A stretch of DNA of 64,000 nucleotides. It comes from Gammaproteobacteria bacterium (GTDB lineage: Bacteria > Pseudomonadota > Gammaproteobacteria > Burkholderiales > Nitrosomonadaceae). Shown here in pieces: positions 50,310 to 58,848 of this stretch (within the stretch, counting starts at the first letter, position 1; every line of letters starts with the position of its first letter). The notes below the pieces were generated by a model, which worked only from the letters and a program-made list of their open reading frames with translations, had not been told where the DNA came from and ran no database searches. The translations under genes were made by a program, and so were the position numbers. The DNA lies in assembly GCA_015709615.1 (NCBI GenBank), contig CP054179.1, positions 1,240,001 to 1,304,000 on the forward strand. Reading direction: 5' to 3'.

Positions 50310-50906
50310 TCAAATAGGCTTTTTCTTGCTTATGTACGCACGAGTTGCGCGAAGTTCGTCATCATCAAGATCAGCCAGACTGGTTTTAGAAAATCGGCGC
50401 TGAATATAATCACCATAACAAAATTCATCGCCAAGTTCCTTGCATCTAGCCTTTATAAAACGAATAGCGCTGGGCCTAAAAGTTGGGTCTTTTTTTGGAG
50501 CAGATTTCATGCTTTGTATAATGGCTTTTTGTGTGTTCAGCCATTTTACTGCTTTCTCAAATAAGTCTTGATGCAGTTCATGATAACTATTAACTTTAAA
50601 GCGTTTTTTAAACTTCCCCCACGCTGCCGGATAGGTCAATTCGGTCTTTTTGACTGAATTATGAGAATCTATCCAAGCTTTTAGCCGCGTCTGAATCTCC
50701 GCTTTTTGTTGGGCATTAATTGCGCCCTCACCGGTCTTTACAACGACCTTCTTCTGGATAATTGGATTAATATTCAAATCTCTTCCAGCCGTCATATTAC
50801 CGTTGCCGTTAACGGAAATTGATGATGGCTGAGTATCTTCCTGTTCGTTATTTGCACTCTTGATAATGTCAATAATCTTCTTTTTATGGTCTTCACGATC
50901 AGTCAT
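50310..50906 (-). CDS. ORF6C-like phage regulatory protein, unassigned
   Basis: The 198-residue protein has a Gly/Asn-rich SVNGNGNMTAGRDLNI segment near residues 30-47 and a C-terminal part (AWGKFKKRFKVNSYHELHQD and following) resembling the ORF6C domain of phage antirepressors and KilA-N type proteins. The ATG has AAGGGA upstream. It is transcribed leftward just after a five-copy operator array. A role in phage regulation or immunity is inferred from domain and location. Confidence 0.55.
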   Translation of the reverse strand: MTDREDHKKKIIDIIKSANNEQEDTQPSSISVNGNGNMTAGRDLNINPIIQKKVVVKTGEGAINAQQKAEIQTRLKAWIDSHNSVKKTELTYPAAWGKFKKRFKVNSYHELHQDLFEKAVKWLNTQKAIIQSMKSAPKKDPTFRPSAIRFIKARCKELGDEFCYGDYIQRRFSKTSLADLDDDELRATRAYISKKKPI

Positions 50907-50929
50907 TTTTTATATCCCTTTTTATAAAC

Positions 50930-51071
50930 AAGTGTGACAACTTAAAAACCGAAGTTGTCACACTTGAAGTTGTCACACATGATCTGTGACAACTTCAGTT
51001 TATATGATTGTTTTTAAATACATTTAAGATATATATTTAAAATATTAAAAATATTTGAAGTTGTCACACAT
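50930..51071. promoter_or_regulatory. Five-copy operator array AAGTTGTCACAC
   Basis: The core TGTGACAACTT or its complement AAGTTGTCACA occurs at 50930-50943, 50952-50965, 50967-50980, 50985-50995 and 51057-51071. Copies 1-2 and 3-4 form inverted pairs. The array lies upstream of the leftward ORF6C-like gene and past the end of the repressor gene. It looks like a binding site array for a phage regulator; which protein binds is unknown. Confidence 0.8.
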
Positions 51072-51093
51072 AAAAGCTGATTATTGCAGTTCT

Positions 51094-51501
51094 TTATGCC
51101 ACCAAACGGATCAATTTGACCACCTTTTCACCCGCATTTCCGGGTTCTGTAATCAAGTCGTAGGCAGCCACAATCAACTCGGCTTTTTTATTTGCGGGCA
51201 GTTTTTTTTGAATGGCTTCAAGTCCTTCTTCAACAGCTTCAATGGCAAGCTGTAGCCGGTCTTTGTCGTCAATAGACGTGATTTTCTTATGTTCTCGCTT
51301 GCCAGTGAGGATATAAAGGATGTCTGCGCCAAGCTTATGAAATGACGATAAAACTTCCGCGTTTGCAGTTGCCACACCTTTTTCCCAATCAATAATTGAG
51401 CGACGAGAAGCGCCTAACGATTCAGCGAGTTCTGTTTGCGATATCCCTAGAAGCTTACGTTCTTCTTTGAATCGCTCCCCAATTTGTTCCTTTATCTGCA
51501 C
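51094..51501 (-). CDS. Phage CI-like repressor (XRE helix-turn-helix)
   Basis: The 135-residue protein has an N-terminal XRE helix-turn-helix (GISQTELAESLGASRRSIIDWEKG) and a C-terminal helical region without an S24 peptidase domain, so it is not a LexA-type cleavable repressor. It starts with GTG preceded by AAGGGG. It diverges from the Ner-like gene across the early promoter. It probably maintains lysogeny. Confidence 0.8.
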   Translation of the reverse strand: MQIKEQIGERFKEERKLLGISQTELAESLGASRRSIIDWEKGVATANAEVLSSFHKLGADILYILTGKREHKKITSIDDKDRLQLAIEAVEEGLEAIQKKLPANKKAELIVAAYDLITEPGNAGEKVVKLIRLVA

Positions 51502-51510
51502 AAATACCCC

Positions 51511-51539
51511 TTGACAAGTGCAGAATTCTGCACAATAAT
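51511..51539 (+). promoter_or_regulatory. Early rightward phage promoter with palindromic operator
   Basis: TTGACA (51511-51516) and AATAAT (51534-51539) are 17 bases apart. The spacer is filled by the perfect 16-bp palindrome GTGCAGAATTCTGCAC (51518-51533), an ideal position for a repressor to block RNA polymerase. The half-site CTGCAC recurs at 51496-51501 over the repressor start codon. Confidence 0.8.
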
Positions 51540-51572
51540 GAACTCATCGTAACTTATATCAAATGGAATTGT

Positions 51573-51812
51573 ATGACAAATAACCTTGTATCACTAGAAG
51601 AAGCGAAATCCCGCTTCAAGCGTGTCGGACGGACAGTTCCGCAATTCGCAAACGAAATCGGTGTACACCCTGAAACGGTGCGTAAAGTTTTGCGTGGAGA
51701 TTTAAAAGGCAATCGTGGCGATGCGCACAAAGTGGCTGTCGCGTTGGGAATCAAGGATGGCTTGATCATCCCTGATGATGTTTTGCCATCCGAAGCCTTG
51801 CGCAGGGGATGA
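51573..51812 (+). CDS. Ner-like phage DNA-binding protein
   Basis: The 79-residue protein is a small helix-turn-helix protein (VPQFANEIGVHPETVRKVLRG). It is the first gene of the early operon, in the place of Mu ner, which represses the early and repressor promoters during lytic growth. The ATG is preceded by GGA. Confidence 0.7.
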   Translation: MTNNLVSLEEAKSRFKRVGRTVPQFANEIGVHPETVRKVLRGDLKGNRGDAHKVAVALGIKDGLIIPDDVLPSEALRRG

Positions 51813-51819
51813 TTTGATT

Positions 51820-52194
51820 ATGAGTAATCAGAACGGAAAGCACATGCTTCCCTGGCCGTTGATTGATTTCGATTTGCGTGACCAGGATGTTGATTGTCTT
51901 TTTGAAGTGCTGATAGGTCTTGGCAATGTAACGCTTGGGCGCGTTGTGGCGGAAGCCATCACGCAGGCGCTGGTGCGTCAAGCCGTGCGCGTAAAAGGAA
52001 ACAGGTGTGTATTTAAAGATGATGCGTTTATAACCGGGGCGCGGCTTTATGCAATATCCATGACCAAGAAAATCCTTCGAGACGCCGAAAATGATTTTCT
52101 ATTGCCACTGTGCGATTTGGATATCAAGAGCGACTCGATCTACGAGGAATTATACCTGTCCGGAAAACGCTACCTGACAAAGGATGCCGCATGA
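51820..52194 (+). CDS. Phage protein of unknown function upstream of the transposase
   Basis: The 124-residue product starts at ATG 51820 with AGGGG upstream; a longer frame from 51775 is rejected. It reads MSNQNGKHMLPWPLIDFDLR and ends with LYLSGKRYLTKDAA, overlapping the transposase start by ATGA. No known domain is recognised. The coupling to the transposase suggests an early phage role. Confidence 0.65.
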   Translation: MSNQNGKHMLPWPLIDFDLRDQDVDCLFEVLIGLGNVTLGRVVAEAITQALVRQAVRVKGNRCVFKDDAFITGARLYAISMTKKILRDAENDFLLPLCDLDIKSDSIYEELYLSGKRYLTKDAA

Positions 52195-54449
52195 AAAGCC
52201 AAGACAGAATCGACTCAGTAATGATTGCGGCGGCTTGTGGTGTCGATGAAAGGACGGTGCGTAATCGCTGGAAAAAATACCCGTCATGGCCGGCAGGAAT
52301 TCGCGTCGGCACCGGCGGAAAGCTTGTCTGGATCGTCTCGGAACTGCCGGAGTATATCGAGAGAAAAGGCCAAAAAATCATGGTACAACAACTGGTTGAG
52401 GAATTTTTAGTAAGACAGCGAGCCATGTCAGCCATTTCCGCTGAACCCATCCAAGCGGGTACGCCCTTGCCCGTTGATGACTGCGCGGCCACGCAGTCGG
52501 GTGGGTTCAGCGGAACTGCGTTGCCATGCAGTCTCCCTCCGGGCGTTAACGAGAAACGCCCTTCATCCGGCTCCGCAGTTTCTTCCTTTTCTGCGGATGC
52601 CGGGTCTTTTTCAGAGGGAAAACAAGAAATTCAAGTCGGAATGATCATGCAAACAGTACAGGACGACAACCGCGAAGCGCGCATAGCTGAAGCCGCGCTC
52701 CGGTTGCGAATTATCGAACCGATATTGAAACTACCCGCAAGATTTACGGGGAGACGCGCATTTATAGAGGGAATAGCTAAACAAAACGATACCTCGGCAG
52801 CCACCATCTACAGATGGGTCGAGCGTTATCAGAACGGCGGTCTGGTAGCGCTGGTAGACAAACACCGCGCCGATCTAGGCCAAGCGCGCGTGCTGGTTTC
52901 GGAGCAATTCGAGCGCGTCATGACCGGCTTGCGCATTCCGCGCGAGCAGATCATCACCCTAGCCGAGGAGCTGATGCAAATGGTACGTGCCCTGTGGGCG
53001 GCAGGCGGCACATCGCCCAAGCAAATCTGGGGGCAAGCTATCGCAAAGCTGGGCTTAAAAATGATCGAAGCCGGAATCGATGAGACTTCCGCGCGCGCCA
53101 TTGGCAAAATCAAATTTCCTAAGCGGTTCGTTGAGGCCGAAAAAGATTTCAGGCTGCTCGGAATTGCGGAGCGTGACGGCAAATCAGTTTACGATAATCA
53201 CCTCCCCGCCGTCGCCCGCACCCGCGATGGATTTAAACCCGGTGACCTGGTGTTTGGCGACGTCTCGCCGCTCGACATTCCAACCTTGCGCCCGGACGGA
53301 TCGATTGCCTACGCGCGCATGATCTGCTGGATGGACGCCGCAATCAATTGGATGTTCACCACATTATATCTATGCCCACCTGGAACCGGCGTGCGGCAAG
53401 AGCACGTAGCCTTATCGTTTACCAACCTGTGCGAATCCTCCCCGTTCGGCATGGCCATGCGGTTATATCTGGATAACGGCTCGGAATATCAATGGGAAGA
53501 AATGCTCAATGCCTGGACTGAGCTGGCTTATTTGTCCGGAAATACAACACGTGTAGAAATCGCGGCCACGCTGCCGCCATCCGGCAAAATCGTGCGCTCA
53601 ATTCCTTTCAGACCGCGCGGCAAACTGATCGAAGGCGCATTCGGCAACCTGCGCCACCTGTTTGGCTGGCACCCCGCCTTCCAGGGCGGCAACCGCATGA
53701 CCAAGCGCAGCGCGAACCTGGGTGAAGCCATTAAGCCAATCCCATTTGATGAATTGCAAGCTTTCGTCGCAGCCGCCATGGCCGACTACCACGCCACCCC
53801 GCAAAGCGGGCACTTAAACGGCAAATCCCCGCAAGAAGCGCTGGACATGCACCTGAACAACGGCTGGAAACCGGTGCGCGTCGACCGCGAAGTGCTCCTG
53901 CTCGCATTCTCGGAGCAAGAAAAACGCCAAGTGCGCGCAGGCATCATCAACTATGCCGGGCGCGAATGGTACGCGGATTTCCTGGTGGGGCTGGATAAAA
54001 AAGTCGACGTGCGTTACCCCAAACACGACCCGCAATGCCTGTTTGTGTTCGATGACGGCCGCTTTTTGGGGGCTGCGCTACCGAATCACAAATATGGCCT
54101 GCTCGATAACGCCGGAGCGGTCGAAGCGGGTCGCCGCCGTGGCGTGCTCAACAAAGTAATTGAAAACATGGCAGGCCAAGTGCAAACGATTGATGTCATG
54201 GACGTCATCGGATCGCGCGGGCAACTGATGGGCGTTGAACAAACCGTCGAGCGAGCGCAGGCAGAGGCCACGCATGTCGAGCTGTCGGACGAAGCCAAGG
54301 CGCTGATCGCAGCCAAGAAAAAGGCACTGGAACAAAGAGCCGAGGCGGCATTGATCGAAGCGGCCAATAAAACGGATCACACCAAAATCAAACGCTGGAA
54401 CGTGGATGAGGATCCGGAAGACGCGATATGGAGAGCTAAGTATGGCTAG
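52191..54449 (+). CDS. MuA-like DDE transposase
   Basis: The 752-residue protein starts at the ATG overlapping the previous stop. An N-terminal helix-turn-helix (MIAAACGVDERTVRNRWKKYPSW) is followed by a proline/serine-rich linker, a second HTH region (TAATIYRW-like: SAATIYRWVERYQNGG), then the rve catalytic core. The DDE triad is probably Asp at about 357 (VFGDVSPLDI), Asp at about 427 (LYLDNGSEYQW) and Glu at about 481 (KLIEGAFGN). It catalyses phage integration and replicative transposition with the downstream ATPase. Confidence 0.93.
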   Translation: MKSQDRIDSVMIAAACGVDERTVRNRWKKYPSWPAGIRVGTGGKLVWIVSELPEYIERKGQKIMVQQLVEEFLVRQRAMSAISAEPIQAGTPLPVDDCAATQSGGFSGTALPCSLPPGVNEKRPSSGSAVSSFSADAGSFSEGKQEIQVGMIMQTVQDDNREARIAEAALRLRIIEPILKLPARFTGRRAFIEGIAKQNDTSAATIYRWVERYQNGGLVALVDKHRADLGQARVLVSEQFERVMTGLRIPREQIITLAEELMQMVRALWAAGGTSPKQIWGQAIAKLGLKMIEAGIDETSARAIGKIKFPKRFVEAEKDFRLLGIAERDGKSVYDNHLPAVARTRDGFKPGDLVFGDVSPLDIPTLRPDGSIAYARMICWMDAAINWMFTTLYLCPPGTGVRQEHVALSFTNLCESSPFGMAMRLYLDNGSEYQWEEMLNAWTELAYLSGNTTRVEIAATLPPSGKIVRSIPFRPRGKLIEGAFGNLRHLFGWHPAFQGGNRMTKRSANLGEAIKPIPFDELQAFVAAAMADYHATPQSGHLNGKSPQEALDMHLNNGWKPVRVDREVLLLAFSEQEKRQVRAGIINYAGREWYADFLVGLDKKVDVRYPKHDPQCLFVFDDGRFLGAALPNHKYGLLDNAGAVEAGRRRGVLNKVIENMAGQVQTIDVMDVIGSRGQLMGVEQTVERAQAEATHVELSDEAKALIAAKKKALEQRAEAALIEAANKTDHTKIKRWNVDEDPEDAIWRAKYG

Positions 54450-54780
54450 GAACATGAGCTTTGGATTAACCAGGTGCGCTTTTCTGGAAAAAACAAAAAC
54501 AGTGACGCGACGCTTAGGGTGGGCGCACCTGAAACCAGGAACGGTTTTATGCGGTGTTGAGAAATCTATGGGGTTGCGAAAAGGCCAAAAAGTAACGCGG
54601 CTCGGAATGATTAGGGTTGTGAACGTAAGAGCAGAACCGCTGAATGTGATCACAAAAGAGGATTGCATCCTGGAGGGATTCCCTGAGTTTTTACCGCAGG
54701 ACTTCGTTCGGATGTTTTGTTTTTACAATAAATGCAAGCAGGACCAGTTAGTAAACAGAATCGAATTTGAATATCTGTAA
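54442..54780 (+). CDS. ASCH-domain phage protein
   Basis: The 112-residue product starts at ATG 54442, overlapping the transposase stop. It shows the ASCH-like TKTVTRRLGW and GLRKGQKVTRLGMIRVVNVR. ASCH domains have a PUA-like fold and may bind RNA or nucleosides. Between the transposase and ATPase genes it is an insertion not found in Mu. Function unknown. Confidence 0.7.
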   Translation: MARNMSFGLTRCAFLEKTKTVTRRLGWAHLKPGTVLCGVEKSMGLRKGQKVTRLGMIRVVNVRAEPLNVITKEDCILEGFPEFLPQDFVRMFCFYNKCKQDQLVNRIEFEYL

Positions 54781-54795
54781 ATAAGGGGCTTAAAA

Positions 54796-55521
54796 ATGGG
54801 CATCGACATACAAAAAACCAAACCAGTACGCGAAGCGCTGCAACTCGCGCAACTGCTGATCGAAACAGACGGCGCGGCAGTCGGTGAAATCGTCGGCGAA
54901 ACCGGCACCGGCAAAACGCAAGCCGCGCACGCGGTACTGAATGAATTCGACGGCGTGCGCATCTGCTGCCACGAAGGCATGACACGCTATCAACTGGTGG
55001 CGCGAATCACAGCCGGACTGGAAATAGAAGGCCCGTCGACACGCTGGCTAGAACTGCTCGAAAAATACCCGCAACAAGGGGCAAAAAAACCGGTGGTAAT
55101 CGTCGACGAAGCCAACAAGCTCAAATGGCAAGCACTCGAAGTGCTGCGCTACATCGCCGACGAATGCGGCTTTGCCGTCCTGCTGGTCGGTACCGAACTG
55201 TATGAACGGCAATTCGCCAACGCGCGCACCAAACCGCTGCTGCTGCAACTCGGCCGCCGCATCGGTGCCAAGCGCGTACGCATGGGCCACCTGGATCGCG
55301 CCGACTGCGCCCGTTTCCTGCTCTCGCCAAAGTTTGGCGAAGTGGACAAGGAAATCGCCACCCGGTTTTGGACCGGATGCAGAAAAGGCAACTGGGGCGA
55401 AGCCGTGGAACTCGCCGGTGAATGCCTGCGGTTGGCGCAACTCAACAACAGCCAGGCGCTCACGATGGGCATCCTGGATGCCGCGCTCAACTGGTTTGCA
55501 AATCGCCGCGATGCCGCATGA
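54796..55521 (+). CDS. MuB-like AAA+ ATPase (transposition target protein)
   Basis: The 241-residue protein has Walker A GETGTGKTQAAHAVL, Walker B VVIVDEANKLKWQALE and an arginine-finger region. It is shorter than MuB (312) because it lacks the N-terminal DNA-binding part, as in other Mu-like phages such as B3. MuB proteins bind target DNA and stimulate MuA. AAGGGG precedes the ATG. Confidence 0.88.
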   Translation: MGIDIQKTKPVREALQLAQLLIETDGAAVGEIVGETGTGKTQAAHAVLNEFDGVRICCHEGMTRYQLVARITAGLEIEGPSTRWLELLEKYPQQGAKKPVVIVDEANKLKWQALEVLRYIADECGFAVLLVGTELYERQFANARTKPLLLQLGRRIGAKRVRMGHLDRADCARFLLSPKFGEVDKEIATRFWTGCRKGNWGEAVELAGECLRLAQLNNSQALTMGILDAALNWFANRRDAA

Positions 55522-55754
55522 ATCTCACATTAAGCGAAATATCGGCGGTCTTGGGGGTATCCAAGCCCACCGCGTCGGCCTTGAAAAACGGCAAATATCC
55601 GGCGGCGGAAACGGTGGAACGGTACGAAGCACTGTTAAAAGTAGTTGAAAGAGCGGTCAGTGAAAACAACGGAGCAGCCGGCCACGACAGCATCTGCGCA
55701 GCCTGCCCGAGGGATGACTGCACCGGCTGCCGATTGGCTGAACTGATCGATTGA
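55518..55754 (+). CDS. Small phage HTH protein with Cys cluster
   Basis: The 78-residue product starts at ATG 55518 overlapping the MuB-like stop (ATGA). The first 40 residues form a helix-turn-helix (LTLSEISAVLGVSKPTASAL) and the end has CAACPRDDCTGC, which could bind zinc or iron. It is probably a regulator. Confidence 0.7.
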   Translation: MNLTLSEISAVLGVSKPTASALKNGKYPAAETVERYEALLKVVERAVSENNGAAGHDSICAACPRDDCTGCRLAELID

Positions 55755-55768
55755 GAATGGATTGAAGA

Positions 55769-55954
55769 ATGGTCACGAAAGAAGGATTTAACGATAAAAA
55801 CGAGCATTGCTGGAAATTGGTGGCGGCTTGTTACCCAGCTTTGCAAATTTCTGTTTTAGCGACGGACTCGGGTTTGCTAATTGCCGGATGCCTGATTTCT
55901 TGGGGCGATCTGGAAATAGCCAAACGCGAAGCGCAAAAGAATTTGCCATTTTAA
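55769..55954 (+). CDS. Small phage protein, unknown function
   Basis: A 61-residue frame beginning MVTKEGFNDKNEHCWKL with one hydrophobic stretch in the middle (LQISVLATDSGLLIAGCLIS) fits between two phage genes in the operon. No strong ribosome site is seen. Probably real from its place, but unsupported by family. Confidence 0.45.
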   Translation: MVTKEGFNDKNEHCWKLVAACYPALQISVLATDSGLLIAGCLISWGDLEIAKREAQKNLPF

Positions 55955-55968
55955 TCAAAGGAGAAACG

Positions 55969-56595
55969 ATGCATACCACGGAAACCAAAGCTACACCGGA
56001 AGGCTACATGCGTAACGCCCAAGGCCACCTGGTGCCGGTAGACATGATTAACGATATCGACATCGCCCGCGACGATCTGGTGCGCGAAATCATCGCCAAA
56101 AGCCAGAAATTGCGAGAACAGATGTCCGTATTCAAGCGCGATGTCATGGCTGACCTGTCCGCATTCGTAGACCTGTCGGCGGAAAAATACGGCGTCAATA
56201 TGGGCGGTAAAAAGGGTAATACGACCTTCTCCAGCTTTGACGGCCGCTACAAAATCAGAATCGACGTATCCGAATGCATCACATTCGATGAGCGCTTGCA
56301 GATCGCCAAGAAGCTGGTGGATGAATGTATCCATAAATGGGCGGAAGGCAGCGGCGCTGAAATCCGTGCCCTGGTAGAGCACGCATTTCAGACCGACAAA
56401 GAAGGCAAGATTTCCGTAGGCCGCGTGCTCGGTCTGACACGGCTAAAAATTGACGACGAACAATGGAAATCCGCAATGAAAGCCGTGCAAGACTCGATGC
56501 AAGTCGCTGGTACTACAACGTACATGCGCATTTACCGGCGCATCGGTAACGGCGAAAAATTTGAACAGCTATCGCTCGATTTTTCCAAGTTATAA
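55969..56595 (+). CDS. DUF3164 phage protein
   Basis: The 208-residue product starts at ATG 55969 with AAAGGAG upstream; the longer frame from 55807 is rejected because it overlaps the small gene before it. It matches DUF3164, found early in Mu-like phages, with KYGVNMGGKKGNTTFSSFDG and RVLGLTRLKIDDEQW. A role in DNA replication or recombination is suggested but unproven. Confidence 0.85.
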   Translation: MHTTETKATPEGYMRNAQGHLVPVDMINDIDIARDDLVREIIAKSQKLREQMSVFKRDVMADLSAFVDLSAEKYGVNMGGKKGNTTFSSFDGRYKIRIDVSECITFDERLQIAKKLVDECIHKWAEGSGAEIRALVEHAFQTDKEGKISVGRVLGLTRLKIDDEQWKSAMKAVQDSMQVAGTTTYMRIYRRIGNGEKFEQLSLDFSKL

Positions 56596-56657
56596 CCAAC
56601 ACATAAGGGCAAAAAACGCCTGGCCGGGCGTGAAACGCAACCATAAGGAGCAAGCAA

Positions 56658-57134
56658 ATGGCAGCAAGCAATCAAGCAGCATTGGATCAGGAAGTTAATC
56701 AGGCGGCGGCGCCGGCACCAGCGGTTAACTATCAAATGATCGATAAGAAAGGCGACACCTACCCCGTCGATGATGATATCGCGGCAATTATCCACGAAGG
56801 TTTATGGCGGATAACGCACGATCAAGAGCTGAAAGATTTTATCAAAGCCGCAAACAAGGAAATAACAAAACGGCACGGATATGACATGGACATCATCGGA
56901 AACCTGGGCAACATTTACATCAGTAAAACGAAGGGTGCTTACATAAACAATATAGAGCGGTTAAAAGTCGTGCTCGGAAAAAGCTTTGCAACCCTGGTCA
57001 CGGATGAGGAAATCGCCACCAACGACCTGATCGAAATCGCCTGCGACGCGGACAATCCGCTCTCACCGGAGGTGCGCGGCTGCATCACGATAAAAGACAT
57101 CGTGAATATCAGTTGGCATCCACATATGGGCTAA
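56658..57134 (+). CDS. Phage protein, unknown function
   Basis: The 158-residue protein has an Ala/Pro-rich N-terminus (AAAPAPAVNYQMIDKKGDTY), then a mixed alpha/beta region with no recognised domain. AAGGAG lies upstream. It sits between the DUF3164 and GemA genes in the early operon. Confidence 0.6.
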   Translation: MAASNQAALDQEVNQAAAPAPAVNYQMIDKKGDTYPVDDDIAAIIHEGLWRITHDQELKDFIKAANKEITKRHGYDMDIIGNLGNIYISKTKGAYINNIERLKVVLGKSFATLVTDEEIATNDLIEIACDADNPLSPEVRGCITIKDIVNISWHPHMG

Positions 57135-57142
57135 AACTCACA

Positions 57143-57163
57143 CCCGCCATCAGGCGGGTTTTT
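57143..57163 (+). terminator. Intrinsic terminator within the early operon
   Basis: CCCGCC and GGCGGG pair around ATCA and are followed by five T. It lies 9 bases after the gene ending at 57134 and before the GemA gene, so it may attenuate early transcription. Confidence 0.75.
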
Positions 57164-57179
57164 AAACGAGATTACGGAC

Positions 57180-57692
57180 ATGGAACCAAAAAGAAGAAAA
57201 ACCGATGAAACCGCCAGCGCGATCAACCGGCACGTGTTAACCGGTCTCGCGCACATGGCCAGCCAGCAGCTCGGCTGGGATGACGACATGCGGCGGCAAA
57301 TGCAGCATGACAAAACCGGCAAGGGGTCGCTACGCGACATGACGGACAATGAACTGCTCGACTGGTGCTGGCACCTCAAGCGCCTCGGAGCGCAAATCGG
57401 CATCCCGCACCCGCCGCGCAAAGGCGGCAAACGCTGGGACAGACCATCCACCCGGCAACTGGGTGAAATAGAACAACTGGCGCTGCAAATGGGGTGGACG
57501 TATGGATTGGATGACGAACGCCTGACCAAATTCATACAACACACCGCCACGGTCGACAACGTGCGCTTCCTGATGCAATGGCAAGCGACCAATGTCATCA
57601 CCGGCCTGCGCCGCTGGCTGCAACAAATCCGCGAAAAAACCGTAGGGGTGCATGGCAATGCGCCCATCGCATCCCCAACGGAGCAACCATGA
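57180..57692 (+). CDS. GemA (gp16)-like phage regulatory protein
   Basis: The 170-residue protein matches the DUF1018/GemA family of Mu-like phages, with WDDDMRRQMQ, LGAQIGIPHPPRKGGKRWD and a C-terminal region ending GLRRWLQQIREKT. Mu GemA modulates host gene expression and gyrase-related processes. Its stop overlaps the next gene by ATGA. Confidence 0.82.
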   Translation: MEPKRRKTDETASAINRHVLTGLAHMASQQLGWDDDMRRQMQHDKTGKGSLRDMTDNELLDWCWHLKRLGAQIGIPHPPRKGGKRWDRPSTRQLGEIEQLALQMGWTYGLDDERLTKFIQHTATVDNVRFLMQWQATNVITGLRRWLQQIREKTVGVHGNAPIASPTEQP

Positions 57693-58135
57693 ACCTCGGC
57701 CGCTGCCCCGTCTGCCACAGCCACATCCAACTGGAAGCCATTATCCAGGACGAAGCTGCATCCAGGCTAGTCGGCATCCTCTCCGGTATGGACGCGGAAC
57801 TGTCGCGTGCGATGGTCACGTACCTCGGCCTGTTTCGTACACCCAAGCGCGATTTGCCGAATGACCGCGCTTTGAAGCTGTGCCAGGAGGTTATGGCATT
57901 GACAAACGATCATGCAACGCTCGCGGAAGCTCTGGCAAAAACCGTCGAGCAGATCCGCGCAAAAGGTGGTGATTCGATGAAAAATCACAATTATTTAAAA
58001 AGCGTGGTGGAAAGTGTAGAAAAATCCGCCAACTTACCAACTTGCACAAAACCACAAACCGGCAAGGGCGCGCGCATGAGCAAAACCGAGCAGGCGTTGA
58101 TGAGCATCGAAAGCCTGAAGGATAGATATGATTAA
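57689..58135 (+). CDS. Phage protein with N-terminal zinc motif, unknown function
   Basis: The 148-residue product starts MNLGRCPVCHSHIQLE, where the CPVC pair with further His/Cys could form a zinc site. The rest is helical (DRALKLCQEVMALTNDHATL). It overlaps GemA and the next gene, as expected in a tight phage operon. No family assigned. Confidence 0.6.
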   Translation: MNLGRCPVCHSHIQLEAIIQDEAASRLVGILSGMDAELSRAMVTYLGLFRTPKRDLPNDRALKLCQEVMALTNDHATLAEALAKTVEQIRAKGGDSMKNHNYLKSVVESVEKSANLPTCTKPQTGKGARMSKTEQALMSIESLKDRYD

Positions 58136-58481
58136 AAAGGCGGAAAAATGGTTTGCAGTGGCCATCGCCAGCGGCGTGCAGCGGCTCTACGTACTGAGCC
58201 TCGACGGCACCCCGGCAGCGGCAACCATCGAACTCACCACCGCCACCTGGATCGACACGCTATGGCCCACGCGCGCCTGGTGCGCCGCATTGGATGAGAC
58301 AAGGATCAGCGAAGGATTCCGGCAACTCGCCTTGAATTCGGAGCGCTGGCCGGTGCCAAGACAACTGCTGCTGTCGCTCCCGGCACGGCTAGAACCGCTG
58401 AAACTGACAGCGCCGAGCAACAGCAAAAAGCACATCCGGATGGCGGCGATAGCCCGGATGAAGGAGATATTAGAGCCATGA
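58128..58481 (+). CDS. Phage protein, unknown function
   Basis: A 117-residue protein with a basic C-terminus (SNSKKHIRMAAIARMKEIL). It overlaps its neighbours by 8 and 4 bases, which supports its reality. No recognised domain. Confidence 0.55.
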   Translation: MIKKAEKWFAVAIASGVQRLYVLSLDGTPAAATIELTTATWIDTLWPTRAWCAALDETRISEGFRQLALNSERWPVPRQLLLSLPARLEPLKLTAPSNSKKHIRMAAIARMKEILEP

Positions 58482-58831
58482 AACAACCGACCAGCAACGC
58501 AGAAATGCCCGAATTGTTGTCCGATCTGGCAGAAAAAACGGCGGAAATACTGCGGGAAAGCATCGAAATAGACCCCGTAACAGCCAGCCATATCGGCGTG
58601 AAATTGGCACGCAGCATCGCCGACAAATGGAAAAAACAACTGGTTTATATCCCGGAAGGTCTCGGCATGTACATCCACGAACGCGACCTGCAAATTTACA
58701 ATGAATTCAACGGCTCAAACCACGCCGAGCTAGCGCGCAAATACAAAATCAGCATGCAATGGGTGTACTCGATCGTCAAGAAAATGCAAGCAATCAAAAT
58801 GCGTGAAGTGCAGCCGGAACTGTTCGAATAA
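58478..58831 (+). CDS. Mor-family transcription activator
   Basis: The 117-residue protein matches the Mor/C activator family: a helical N-terminus, the hallmark PEGLGMYIHERDLQIYNEF and a helix-turn-helix ELARKYKISMQWVYSIVKK. Mor turns on the phage middle promoter. Its place late in the early operon fits this role. Confidence 0.9.
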   Translation: MKQPTSNAEMPELLSDLAEKTAEILRESIEIDPVTASHIGVKLARSIADKWKKQLVYIPEGLGMYIHERDLQIYNEFNGSNHAELARKYKISMQWVYSIVKKMQAIKMREVQPELFE

Positions 58832-58848
58832 TTAAAGGAGATTTAAAC

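Noticed and set aside
50940..51071. Operator array considered as a CRISPR-like repeat
   Set aside because: Units are only about 12-15 bp, in both orientations and at irregular spacing, as expected for operators, with no spacers or cas genes.
54078..54668. 196-codon minus-strand ORF opposite the transposase end
   Set aside because: Antisense of the MuA-like gene, no ribosome site.
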